Of a stretch of DNA of 64,000 nucleotides, positions 23,606-31,113 are shown piece by piece. The stretch comes from Flagellimonas onchidii. Lineage in GTDB: Bacteria; Bacteroidota; Bacteroidia; Flavobacteriales; Flavobacteriaceae. The stretch's first letter is position 1; each line of letters begins with the position of its first letter. Location of the stretch: assembly GCF_004804315.1 (NCBI RefSeq), contig NZ_SRXX01000001.1, forward strand, positions 248,001-312,000, read 5' to 3'. The notes beneath the pieces are model-generated. The model was given only the letters and a program-made list of their open reading frames with translations. It was not told where the DNA came from and did no database searches. The translations under genes and the position numbers were made by a program.

Positions 23606-25576
23606 TTATCTTTCCCGAACAATCTCATAAACGAACTCATAACTATACCCGCTAATATTTTCATTAGGTGCGACTGGATCACGTCCTCTAGATTTAGTAT
23701 AAGTTTGACCTACAAATTTTTCTAACGGACTTTTAGGTCTTGCCATAGGTCCACGCGTTATGATTGGACTTAAATCCAACTTTTTATTAGAAGCAAAGCC
23801 CTTTAGTGTTAATTTTTCAAAGGGTGGGCCAAACCTAAATGCTTTCTCCTTAAAGGTAAAACTCCGCCCAGGTTCTAAATAACGTTCCTCGTCAGTATAC
23901 TTATGGGTAGGATTAGGAATAAAATCAAATATTTCTCCTTTACTATTAATTTCTATAATGCTAAAATATAAGGGTTCTGTACCTCTATTAGTAACTTTTA
24001 CAACCACATAATCCTTTTTAGGCCTTACCTTAAAATTTCCATCCGCATCGGTGAACCTAGACTTATCACTAATTTCAATTACCTTTTCTTTTACGGTATC
24101 ATATCTTACTGGCAACAATTCAAATTCAAATTTATATTTTTCATTTTCAAATTGAAGGTTCTTTATATACTTGCCTTGAACATAATTGAAGAGTTTCTCC
24201 TTTAAATCATCCAAAGCCCATGCTCTCCGGTTTTTGTGAAAGGCTGTTAGTTCTCCCGGTTTTATTAATTCATATGTACCTCTATTATTAACAATAGCAA
24301 CTTCTGCTTCTAAAGTGTCTTTGGTTATTACACCCAGGTTATTTTTGGCTAAAAACTCAAAGACGGAATCTTTTATAGCTTTGTCTAGGATGGTATTGTC
24401 AAAATAGACTTTCATGTTTATCTCATCGAAACTAAGCTGATCTACGAAAACCCATAATTCTCTTTCATTTTGAATAGTAATTTCATTTTCTAATTCAATA
24501 ATTGCTTCATTGAAATTAGAAGAAAGAACCGTAGCCTTTGATATTATATTCTCTTCCTTTGGATTATTAGTCCCGGCTGAACAAACGAAAAGACGTGCAT
24601 TAGGTCTGAGGTTATGTATTTTACCACCTTTTATTTTTAACTGGTTATCGTCTATGATTTCAAGAACCGAAAAGTATGGTCTTTGAGCCACGTAATTGTT
24701 ATTAAATAATTCTAAATCAATGTTTCCTTCAATCACAGGGGTCTGATTTGGTACAATGAGGTTCATTTTTACATTAATTTGCGCAAACAATTGGCGGTAG
24801 GTAAAATTTTTGGGTAAGTTTGCCATTACCTGAGAAAATGCAAAGGACAAAGAACCCACTTTCAATTTAGAGTGTTCATAATTCAATTGATTCGCGGCAG
24901 AAGCGGATATGGCAATAAAAGGAGAGGCATTTTCATCGACATCTCCTCTATCAATAATTGATATGTTTTGGTCTTCCATATTTTTCGGTTCATAATCCCT
25001 AGGTTGAAAAGGAATTACAGTACCTCTGGTAATTGCCCCGATTTTTCCTCGACTCGCAGTACCAGAATGACAGCTATCCATGAGTAGCAATAATTGTCCA
25101 TCCGAACCTAGTCGATTACGAATTTTCGCCATTAAATCCCCAAGCTCGTCATCACGTAAGTGCTTTTCTCCTTTATATCCATATGGATTGTAGCTAGCCA
25201 TGGCATCATAGGGTATTATCGCCTCATCATAGCCATCTATTTCGTCCCCATTATCATCATAAATGGGCTGACCATGTGCTGAAACGTGGATAACTGCTAT
25301 ATCTCCTGTCCTCAAAGTTGCTGTAAATGCAGCAATAGCATTCTTAATACCTTGATATTTGGCATCTTCATCCTTTAAGACAACTATATTGTCCTCTTTG
25401 AAACCCTTATCAAGCAAAGCCTCTTTTATCAGGTTCACATCATTTGCCGAACTGATATCACCCCAGCCGGATTTCTTCGGATAGTCCCCAATAGAAATAA
25501 TTAAGGCGTGTTTATCATTGGCAGAAATGCTAAAAGATATTAAAGCGACTAAACAAACTATTAGATGTTTTTTCAT
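23606..25576 (-). CDS. Exported caspase-family protease with C-terminal DUF4384-like domain
   Basis: The 656-residue protein has a signal peptide (MKKHLIVCLVALISFSISA). The caspase domain (about 22-290) has His101 in VSAHG and Cys169 in MDSCHSG, an intact dyad, and an acidic EIDGYDEAIIPYDA loop like the Asp-lined pocket of metacaspases, which prefer basic P1 residues. The C-terminal part includes a DUF4384-like segment (PLYFSIIEINSKGEIFDFIP) found beside caspases and in envelope proteins. It is 13 bp after the outer-membrane protein gene, so the two are likely one transcript. It is not a copy of the neighbouring caspase; they belong to different subgroups. Confidence 0.85.
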   Translation of the reverse strand: MKKHLIVCLVALISFSISANDKHALIISIGDYPKKSGWGDISSANDVNLIKEALLDKGFKEDNIVVLKDEDAKYQGIKNAIAAFTATLRTGDIAVIHVSAHGQPIYDDNGDEIDGYDEAIIPYDAMASYNPYGYKGEKHLRDDELGDLMAKIRNRLGSDGQLLLLMDSCHSGTASRGKIGAITRGTVIPFQPRDYEPKNMEDQNISIIDRGDVDENASPFIAISASAANQLNYEHSKLKVGSLSFAFSQVMANLPKNFTYRQLFAQINVKMNLIVPNQTPVIEGNIDLELFNNNYVAQRPYFSVLEIIDDNQLKIKGGKIHNLRPNARLFVCSAGTNNPKEENIISKATVLSSNFNEAIIELENEITIQNERELWVFVDQLSFDEINMKVYFDNTILDKAIKDSVFEFLAKNNLGVITKDTLEAEVAIVNNRGTYELIKPGELTAFHKNRRAWALDDLKEKLFNYVQGKYIKNLQFENEKYKFEFELLPVRYDTVKEKVIEISDKSRFTDADGNFKVRPKKDYVVVKVTNRGTEPLYFSIIEINSKGEIFDFIPNPTHKYTDEERYLEPGRSFTFKEKAFRFGPPFEKLTLKGFASNKKLDLSPIITRGPMARPKSPLEKFVGQTYTKSRGRDPVAPNENISGYSYEFVYEIVRER

Positions 25577-25589
25577 GTTATGATCAACG

Positions 25590-27089
25590 TTAATTTTTAT
25601 TCAGTTCAAAGAGGCTAAAGGAAACCCCAAAAAAGAAGCCCACATCATAAACGGTTTTTGTTAAGTCTGATTCACCTAAGGCAGTAGTATCGGCTGTGTT
25701 TAAACCATTTTTTAAACGCCGTACGGGACCGTAGGCTAAACCACCTGAAAACGAAACACGACTCTCACTACCAAAGAAAAAACTAGGGCCTAGCAAAAAA
25801 TTTATCCCATTGGGAGTCTCATCCGCCGTAGAAATTGGGATTGAAACCCCAAAGGTTCCTCCAAAATTGAAACTCTCGCCCAACACCGGGTAGAAGTTAA
25901 TCATGGTACTCAGATTTGGGGTGTAAAAATCATTATCATCTGATCCAATAACATCGTCCTCCCCATCAATTTCGTTATCAATGAGAAAAAAATCCTTTGA
26001 CCGGCCTCTGTAGTTATTCAGGGTAATAGCAATGCTGGTATTAACCTTAATACCACCCTTGGCAAAAATCTTTATACGTCTGTTCTTTAAGGTTTCTTGA
26101 TTACTTCCAGATTCGTCAAGATCGTTGGAGAAAGTACTTTGCTTGAAATCAAGATTGATATTCGCTCGATCAGCCTCGATAACATAATCAGTAGTCTTTT
26201 CAAATGAAGAAGCTTCTAAGGCAGCAAACAATGATTTGATTTGTCTTAAATCAGCCAACTTGGAATCACCGACACTTTTGATTCCATGAATCGCTTCTTC
26301 TATTTGGGATTGCCGTAACCGAATACTGACTCTTTGTCCTCTTGACAGAGTTTCATCTTCCATCAGTTCTTCTTCCTCATGACTTATTTCATACAAAAGG
26401 CCAACGATTCCTTCACTATCTTCTGATAGAATCTCTTCCAATTTGGCCAAATAGGTATAAAAATCACCTTGAGTTCCAGCAAGCCTATTATCTTCAAAGA
26501 TTACCGAAGGTTTTATGGCATTGGCCATTATCTGTTTTTTTGACAGATTAGGATTTATAAGATTCCCTATTAACTTTGATTTTATTTCCTCAACACCCGT
26601 ATATAGGGATTTTAGATGTCCATAATCTTCCTCAAATTCATCTCCTCTGGAACCTCGACTAGTCTCCTGGTCGCCAGCGGTAATTTCATCAATACCATCT
26701 CCGGTTCCTGAGCGTGTAAAAATATTATCAGTGGGAAGGTTTTTAACATTTAGGCCAAGTCCATTATCATTAAACGCGGAAATACCAGCTAGCAATGAAC
26801 TGGGGTTAAAACCTAAATCAGTTGGATTAAAATTTTCCTCAACTATTTCTGGTCGTACTTCGATTGCAAAAGGATTTATATTCTTCAATTTTAGCTCTAC
26901 CAGGCTATTACGCTTCAAAACAGCGTTTTTTAGGGTATCATCGATTTGATTCTTCTTATCGAGATGAAAGACCCCAAGTTTATCAGTTTGATAATCATAT
27001 ACAATACGATAGCGTTCTTGTGCAAATAAATTTTGGACTGAAATCAATAGTGCTAAAAATGCAAACACCAAAGTGATTCTAAATTTCAT
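25590..27089 (-). CDS. Probable outer-membrane beta-barrel protein of the caspase cassette
   Basis: The 499-residue protein starts with a signal peptide (MKFRITLVFAFLALLISVQN). The middle (about 150-300) is helical, acidic and Glu-rich. The last 160 residues alternate as amphipathic strands (NFGGTFGVSIPISTADETPN, VYDVGFFFGVSFSLFELN) like a small outer-membrane barrel. It is the first gene of the row and could anchor or signal to the caspases behind it. I do not recognise a family. The gene upstream is the tRNA-remnant region, so a promoter probably lies in 27090-27200. Confidence 0.6.
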   Translation of the reverse strand: MKFRITLVFAFLALLISVQNLFAQERYRIVYDYQTDKLGVFHLDKKNQIDDTLKNAVLKRNSLVELKLKNINPFAIEVRPEIVEENFNPTDLGFNPSSLLAGISAFNDNGLGLNVKNLPTDNIFTRSGTGDGIDEITAGDQETSRGSRGDEFEEDYGHLKSLYTGVEEIKSKLIGNLINPNLSKKQIMANAIKPSVIFEDNRLAGTQGDFYTYLAKLEEILSEDSEGIVGLLYEISHEEEELMEDETLSRGQRVSIRLRQSQIEEAIHGIKSVGDSKLADLRQIKSLFAALEASSFEKTTDYVIEADRANINLDFKQSTFSNDLDESGSNQETLKNRRIKIFAKGGIKVNTSIAITLNNYRGRSKDFFLIDNEIDGEDDVIGSDDNDFYTPNLSTMINFYPVLGESFNFGGTFGVSIPISTADETPNGINFLLGPSFFFGSESRVSFSGGLAYGPVRRLKNGLNTADTTALGESDLTKTVYDVGFFFGVSFSLFELNKN

Positions 27090-27410
27090 AAATTTTGTTT
27101 AAGAAGTTGATTTCTATTTCCTTAGCTATTCAAAAGCAGAAAAAATTCAATTGCGATTTATGGGGAAGTAGAATTGCAACACATCAGAATCAATTAATAC
27201 CTATCTGATTTTCGAAGAATTCCTTGTTGCTAAATTTAACAAAAAAATAGCTGAACTAAGTTGTGCAAAAACCTTAGAAATTATATGGTTTTTATACAGT
27301 TGTTTAACAATTATTATCTTAAAATTTGAGATTATCTATCGAAAGTCACCTATTCGGTGAGCGTGAAATTTTAAATAGCCAAAAAGTCCTTATTTACTGG
27401 GCTTTTCAAA
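27090..27410. other. Gap between caspase cassette and tRNA-type remnant
   Basis: About 320 bp of A+T-rich DNA without a credible gene. It should contain the promoter of the leftward cassette, but I see no convincing TAnnTTTG element. No complete tRNA begins here: there is no acceptor arm matching the 3' fragment to the right. Confidence 0.6.
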
Positions 27411-27438
27411 GGTAGATTCGAATCCCTCCGGCTCCACC
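27411..27438 (+). other. tRNA- or tmRNA-type 3' end fragment, candidate attachment site
   Basis: TTCGAAT (27417-27423) is a T-loop, CCCTC a 3' T-stem, CGGCTCC a 3' acceptor strand, and A-CC the discriminator and tail. The upstream GTAGA cannot pair with CCCTC, and no 5' acceptor half exists nearby, so only the 3' end is present. Such fragments mark the far end of elements that integrate in tRNA or tmRNA genes. Orientation puts the element to the left, including the caspase cassette and perhaps the phage. Confidence 0.55.
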
Positions 27439-27441
27439 TAC

Positions 27442-27486
27442 GCCCTCCGTAGCTTTGAGCGAAGCGAAAAGCGAAGGAGGGCTTTT
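27442..27486 (+). repeat. Long imperfect hairpin with T-tract; left copy of a repeat flanking the GIY-YIG gene
   Basis: GCCCTCC (27442-27448) pairs with GGAGGGC (27476-27482) and GCTTT (27452-27456) with AAAGC (27468-27472), separated by a symmetrical 3-by-3 internal loop, followed by TTTT. It can serve as a rho-independent terminator for the tRNA-type gene. A diverged copy lies at 27804-27840, after the GIY-YIG gene. Confidence 0.65.
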
Positions 27487-27560
27487 CAACCTCCTTTTTA
27501 TTCTGAACCCTCGGGCTTCGGTGGACCCGGTCCACGGTAGTTCCATTAAACTTTTTAGGC

Positions 27561-27800
27561 ATGAATTGGACGGTTTATATTCTTAAATGCAGCGACGGGA
27601 AATTCTACACAGGTTTTACCAATAATCTGCAACGAAGATTGAAAGAACACCGGGAAGGCAAATCTTTTTCTACCAGTTACCGATTACCGTTTGAGTTGGT
27701 CACTTACATTGTGTTCAGTGATAGGCAAAAAGCGTATGCTTTTGAAAAATACCTGAAATCTGGCTCTGGCATTGCGTTCAGAAACAAGCGTTTGATTTAA
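27561..27800 (+). CDS. Small GIY-YIG nuclease-family protein
   Basis: The 79-residue protein is a single GIY-YIG domain: VYILKCSDGKFYTGFTNNLQ has the tyrosine-containing strand pair (Y6-I, Y18-TG), Arg24-Arg25 in NNLQRRLKEH, and Glu in FEKYLKSG as metal-binding residue. Proteins of this UPF0213-like group are often found near tRNA genes in Flavobacteria and are commonly misnamed UvrC. The gene lies between two copies of an imperfect palindrome and beside a tRNA 3' fragment, which suggests a small mobile unit or nuclease-associated repeat. Cleavage is not demonstrated for this type. Confidence 0.82.
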   Translation: MNWTVYILKCSDGKFYTGFTNNLQRRLKEHREGKSFSTSYRLPFELVTYIVFSDRQKAYAFEKYLKSGSGIAFRNKRLI

Positions 27801-27803
27801 CTC

Positions 27804-27840
27804 GCTCCGAAGCTTGAGCGTAGTGAAAGCGAAGGATGGG
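27804..27840 (+). repeat. Right copy of the imperfect palindrome flanking the GIY-YIG gene
   Basis: The sequence has the same plan as 27442-27482: CTCCGAAGCTTGAGCG, then AAGCGAAGGATGGG, with GCTT (27812-27815) pairing AAGC (27827-27830). Its outer stem is degenerate (TCC with GGA only). It starts 3 bp after the GIY-YIG stop codon. The two copies bracket the nuclease gene exactly. Confidence 0.6.
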
Positions 27841-27889
27841 ATTAGAAAGTCATCGAATACCATTATCTTCGAGATTATCAATTATTCCC

Positions 27890-28102
27890 ATGTCCACAGG
27901 AAAATCTTGGTTACGTATTCTTATCGAGCTCATTGAGACTTTTATTAACAGCAAGGAGGGCAACAAACGGATCACCAGCAAACATCGCAAGCAGAGTACG
28001 GCGATTCGCAAAGCTAAAAGTCTGGCCAAAAAATATAAGGCAGACGTTATAATTCATAGAGCAAGTGGAGGTATTCGAGAGCGAATTAGTTATGAAGATT
28101 AA
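27890..28102 (+). CDS. DUF2188-like small protein
   Basis: Starting at ATG 27890 gives 70 residues. The C-terminal half, TAIRKAKSLAKKYKADVIIH followed by GGIRERISYED, matches the end of DUF2188 proteins, which in full length are about 70-80 residues and have unknown function. The first part lacks the usual aromatic strand of the family and is more basic (RITSKHRKQS). An open frame extends back to 27836 across the palindrome, but this start is unlikely. Confidence 0.6.
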   Translation: MSTGKSWLRILIELIETFINSKEGNKRITSKHRKQSTAIRKAKSLAKKYKADVIIHRASGGIRERISYED

Positions 28103-28272
28103 TCATAGGGCATACCACGTTGAATCTCGACTGAAACACACCTAAAGTTGGACTCGGAAATTGCTTTCCTACACAAGATATTTATTTAAAATACTCAATG
28201 TCAACTTTTTGTATGACATCTTTTTCAACCTTATGTCTTTCCTTTGGAAAAGGAAAACCCAAATCACTTTTC

Positions 28273-28629
28273 ATGGAAAAAGACAAAACAATAGACCTAG
28301 AAAACCTAGACCTCCCTTTACAAGCCTATTTTGGTTCGTTAACACCCCAGAAAAGGGGTTTTAGTGCCACCCACCTAAAGTTTAAAGGTTATCGTGACCT
28401 GCTTTTTAAGCTGGAGTCGTTGCTCCATGTCTGCATTTTGGCCCTCGACAATGAAAATTCTGGCAATCATAAGGATATCGTGGAACCAGATGTGAACGTC
28501 TTAACCGTTCTGGAAATGGCCGTACAACTAATTCCACACGAAGAGGCCGAGTTTTTGGATGGGGTTTGGGAGGGGGTTTTGGATTCCAAATGTCCGAATC
28601 ACCATCCTCAGTACACTTCTAAAAGATAA
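28273..28629 (+). CDS. Hypothetical protein of flavobacterial type
   Basis: Starting at ATG 28273 gives 118 residues (MEKDKTIDLENLDLPLQAYF). The sequence is helical and acidic, with LTVLEMAVQLIPHEEAEFLD near the end. I have an impression of similar short proteins in marine Flavobacteria but cannot name a family. An upstream start at 28198 adds 25 residues that look non-coding. No operon partners are evident. Confidence 0.55.
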   Translation: MEKDKTIDLENLDLPLQAYFGSLTPQKRGFSATHLKFKGYRDLLFKLESLLHVCILALDNENSGNHKDIVEPDVNVLTVLEMAVQLIPHEEAEFLDGVWEGVLDSKCPNHHPQYTSKR

Positions 28630-28782
28630 ACTTCACCATTTTTCGATAAAAAAACTGGTCGAAATGCTTCATTTCTCGACTAAAATCCTGCCGCATACCA
28701 TTCGACCACGCTTTTTTGTCTTTGTCGATTGATCTACGACCTCATCCGTGTTTTTCGAAACTTTGTTTCAAAATAATTCCCC

Positions 28783-28917
28783 ATGAAAACTTTAGTGAAC
28801 AATCTCAAAAAAGAATTTTCCATTCCTGACAATTTAACCGCTGCAATTTGCTGCTTAATCCTTTCCATCTCCATTTTCTTTATAATGGGCGTTCTGAACA
28901 GAGGTATGCTTTTATAG
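28783..28917 (+). CDS. Possible 44-residue single-span membrane protein
   Basis: An ATG at 28783 opens a 45-codon frame ending TAG at 28917. The product begins MKTLVNNLKKEFSIPDNLTA and continues with a hydrophobic helix (AICCLILSISIFFIMGVLN) and a short basic tail. This is a coherent small membrane protein with amphipathic N-terminus. The antisense 67-codon frame at 28734-28937 looks less natural. Small size makes the call uncertain. Confidence 0.4.
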   Translation: MKTLVNNLKKEFSIPDNLTAAICCLILSISIFFIMGVLNRGMLL

Positions 28918-29094
28918 CCGGCATCAAGTATATCCATAGCGCATTTCTGAGCATATGGTGATGGTCTTCTTGCCTTATTATTTGTATTAAATAATCCTTA
29001 TTTATAAGTTAGGATATTTGTCATTTTTCTATTCTAGAGACATTTTTTATACATTTAACGTATTAAATCATGAGTTAATCAATCATTGATTAAA

Positions 29095-29682
29095 ATGGCA
29101 AGCTCTGAGGCTATAACCAATAAACTACTCTTGACAGAATTCCAAAAGGGCAACAAAAAGGCTTTTAAAAAGTTGTTCGAGCAATTTTGGGAATCTATGT
29201 TCATTAATGCCAAATCCTTGGTTCTTGATGAAGATATTGCAAAGGACATTGTGCAAGAGATTTGGTTGAATCTTTGGCTAAAAAAAGATAATCTGGTTAT
29301 AAAAAATTTTGAGGCCTACATATTCAAATCTGTGAACAACGGTTGTTTTAAATATCTGCGGGACAATCTCAAAACTCAACATCTTCAGGTTATAGACTCC
29401 CTGGAATTAGTTTCAGAATCCGATGCTGAAAACAAACATAATTTGGATCAGACGCAATTTATCATAGAAAAATCACTGACCGAATTACCTCCTCGATGCC
29501 AGCAGATCTTTAGACTGAGCAGGCTGGAAGCCGCCAGCAACGAGGAAATTGCGCAACGACTGGGCATTTCCAAAAGATCTGTTGAAAATCAAATGTCGTT
29601 AGCCTTAAAATCCATCCGTCAAAATATTAGGTTAGCCCAATCTTCCTTGACCTCTTTGTTCATCTTCTGTACAATACTATAG
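29095..29682 (+). CDS. ECF-type RNA polymerase sigma factor (locus 1)
   Basis: The 195-residue protein (from ATG 29095; the frame could begin with TTG at 29086) has sigma region 2 (DIVQEIWLNLWLKKDN) and region 4 with LPPRCQQIFRLSRLEAASNE and the helix-turn-helix NEEIAQRLGISKRSVENQ. It is the first of four genes sigma, FecR, SusC, SusD. In this arrangement the sigma factor is held by the membrane anti-sigma protein and released when the SusC receptor binds ligand. The C-terminal extension SSLTSLFIFCTIL is hydrophobic, as in other Bacteroidota members. Confidence 0.9.
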   Translation: MASSEAITNKLLLTEFQKGNKKAFKKLFEQFWESMFINAKSLVLDEDIAKDIVQEIWLNLWLKKDNLVIKNFEAYIFKSVNNGCFKYLRDNLKTQHLQVIDSLELVSESDAENKHNLDQTQFIIEKSLTELPPRCQQIFRLSRLEAASNEEIAQRLGISKRSVENQMSLALKSIRQNIRLAQSSLTSLFIFCTIL

Positions 29683-29801
29683 TTGCATAGCACAGTTAAA
29701 CACGATTTTTATCTCCTCAGAAATGTTAAAGAAATGTTAAACATCCAAATTCAATGTGAGTTCGGCCTGCTTTGCGGTTCATATTTATATAGGCACCGAA
29801 T

Positions 29802-30920
29802 ATGCAAGAGCAAGAATTCAAAAAACTATTGGACAAGTATCTCAACGGATCTATCTCCAATCAAGAACTGGAAGTTCTAGAAAAATTCAAGGAGGAACTT
29901 AATGCGCTCAACCATGAATCCCATTTTAAAGACGAAGTCCACAAAAACGATTTAAGGGAATCAATGTGGGCAGCAATTCACGCCCAAACGCCAATAAAAA
30001 ACAGAAAGTCCATTATTTGGAAGGTATCTGCAATAGCAGCCATCTTTTTAGGATTACTCGCTACAGGATATTTTTACCTTCAAACCTCAACCCAGCCAAA
30101 TCTTGCAATTCCTGATAATGCCATCACATTGCAGCTTGAAAATGGTGATGTTAAGGTTATAGATGAAGATGGATTTATTCAAGTAATCGACCAAGAAGGA
30201 GAAATTGTAGGGAAACAGGAGGGCAAAAGCTTAAAATATGCCAATAACACCTCCAAAAGAGAACTGGCATATAATACTCTAAAGGTTCCTCATGGAAAAA
30301 CCTTCCAACTCCAATTATCAGATGGCACAATTGCCCATCTCAATGCTGGTTCTTCCATTACATACCCGGTTCAATTTATTCAAGGACAAAACCGTCAAGT
30401 GTCGGTAGTTGGCGAAGCATATCTTGATGTGGCGAAGGATTCCGAACACCCTTTCATTGTAAATGCCAACGGATTGAATATAAGGGTATTGGGAACCCAA
30501 TTTAATGTTTCTGCATACCCTGAAGATGAAACCACCGAAGTGGTGCTTGTTGAAGGTTCTGTAAGTTTATATACCGAAGGAGAAAAATATGGCTCAGACA
30601 AAAATGTTTACCTAAAACCTGGTTTTATGGGAAGTCTTGACAAGGCCAATAACCATATAGCCACTGCTGAGGTTACCACGAGTCTGTATACTTCATGGAT
30701 CAATGGTAAATTGATTTTTAGAAATATGACCCTCAAAAACATCATGAAGAAACTCGAAAGGCATTATGCCGTGACCATATTCAACAATAACTCTGATCTT
30801 ATGTCAGAGAAATTCAATGCCAACTTTGGAAACGAACCCATTACCAATGTCCTTCAAGAACTAAAGGATAACTATGGGATTCAGTACCAAATTTTGGACG
30901 ACAAAATTATTATTCAATAA
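29802..30920 (+). CDS. FecR-family anti-sigma factor (locus 1)
   Basis: The 372-residue protein has a cytoplasmic N-terminus that would bind the sigma factor, one membrane helix (IWKVSAIAAIFLGLLATGYF, about 69-88), and a periplasmic FecR domain with LKVPHGKTFQLQLSDGTIAH and LNAGSSITYPVQF. The C-terminal part (ISTLYTSWINGKLIFRNMTL-like, then MKKLERHYAV) is the DUF4974 domain that contacts the STN domain of the receptor. The gene follows the sigma factor by 119 bp and precedes a SusC with an STN domain, completing a trans-envelope signal route. Confidence 0.9.
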   Translation: MQEQEFKKLLDKYLNGSISNQELEVLEKFKEELNALNHESHFKDEVHKNDLRESMWAAIHAQTPIKNRKSIIWKVSAIAAIFLGLLATGYFYLQTSTQPNLAIPDNAITLQLENGDVKVIDEDGFIQVIDQEGEIVGKQEGKSLKYANNTSKRELAYNTLKVPHGKTFQLQLSDGTIAHLNAGSSITYPVQFIQGQNRQVSVVGEAYLDVAKDSEHPFIVNANGLNIRVLGTQFNVSAYPEDETTEVVLVEGSVSLYTEGEKYGSDKNVYLKPGFMGSLDKANNHIATAEVTTSLYTSWINGKLIFRNMTLKNIMKKLERHYAVTIFNNNSDLMSEKFNANFGNEPITNVLQELKDNYGIQYQILDDKIIIQ

Positions 30921-31031
30921 AAGCCGAACAACTAAATGCTTAAAACAAGATTTGCCTATGACATAAATTGAACAAAGACGTAACCAAACAACATGATTAC
31001 TTCTTTCAAAGGTCAAAATTGGCTATAAAAA

Positions 31032-31062
31032 AATCGGAAAATGCGGCGAACATCTTCCGATT
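31032..31062 (+). promoter_or_regulatory. Hairpin in FecR-SusC gap of locus 1
   Basis: AATCGGAA (31032-31039) pairs perfectly with TTCCGATT (31055-31062), leaving a 15-nt loop, 52 bp before the susC start. No T-tract follows, so it is not a normal terminator. It may be a leader-RNA structure, and the second locus has a comparable hairpin at the same place. Confidence 0.4.
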
Positions 31063-31113
31063 GGTCGAAGTGATCAAACGTAAAAGATTAACCACATTTA
31101 ACACTATAAAAGT

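Noticed and set aside
27300..27440. Complete tRNA gene ending at 27438
   Set aside because: The T-stem does not pair and no 5' acceptor, D or anticodon arm can be found upstream; only the 3' end is present.
27371..27562. Leftward 63-codon frame across the tRNA remnant
   Set aside because: It reads antisense through a tRNA 3' end and a palindrome, giving the well-known false RRWSRRDSNLP-type peptide.
28734..28937. Leftward 67-codon frame
   Set aside because: No signal, domain or neighbour supports it; the sense strand encodes a more coherent small membrane protein.
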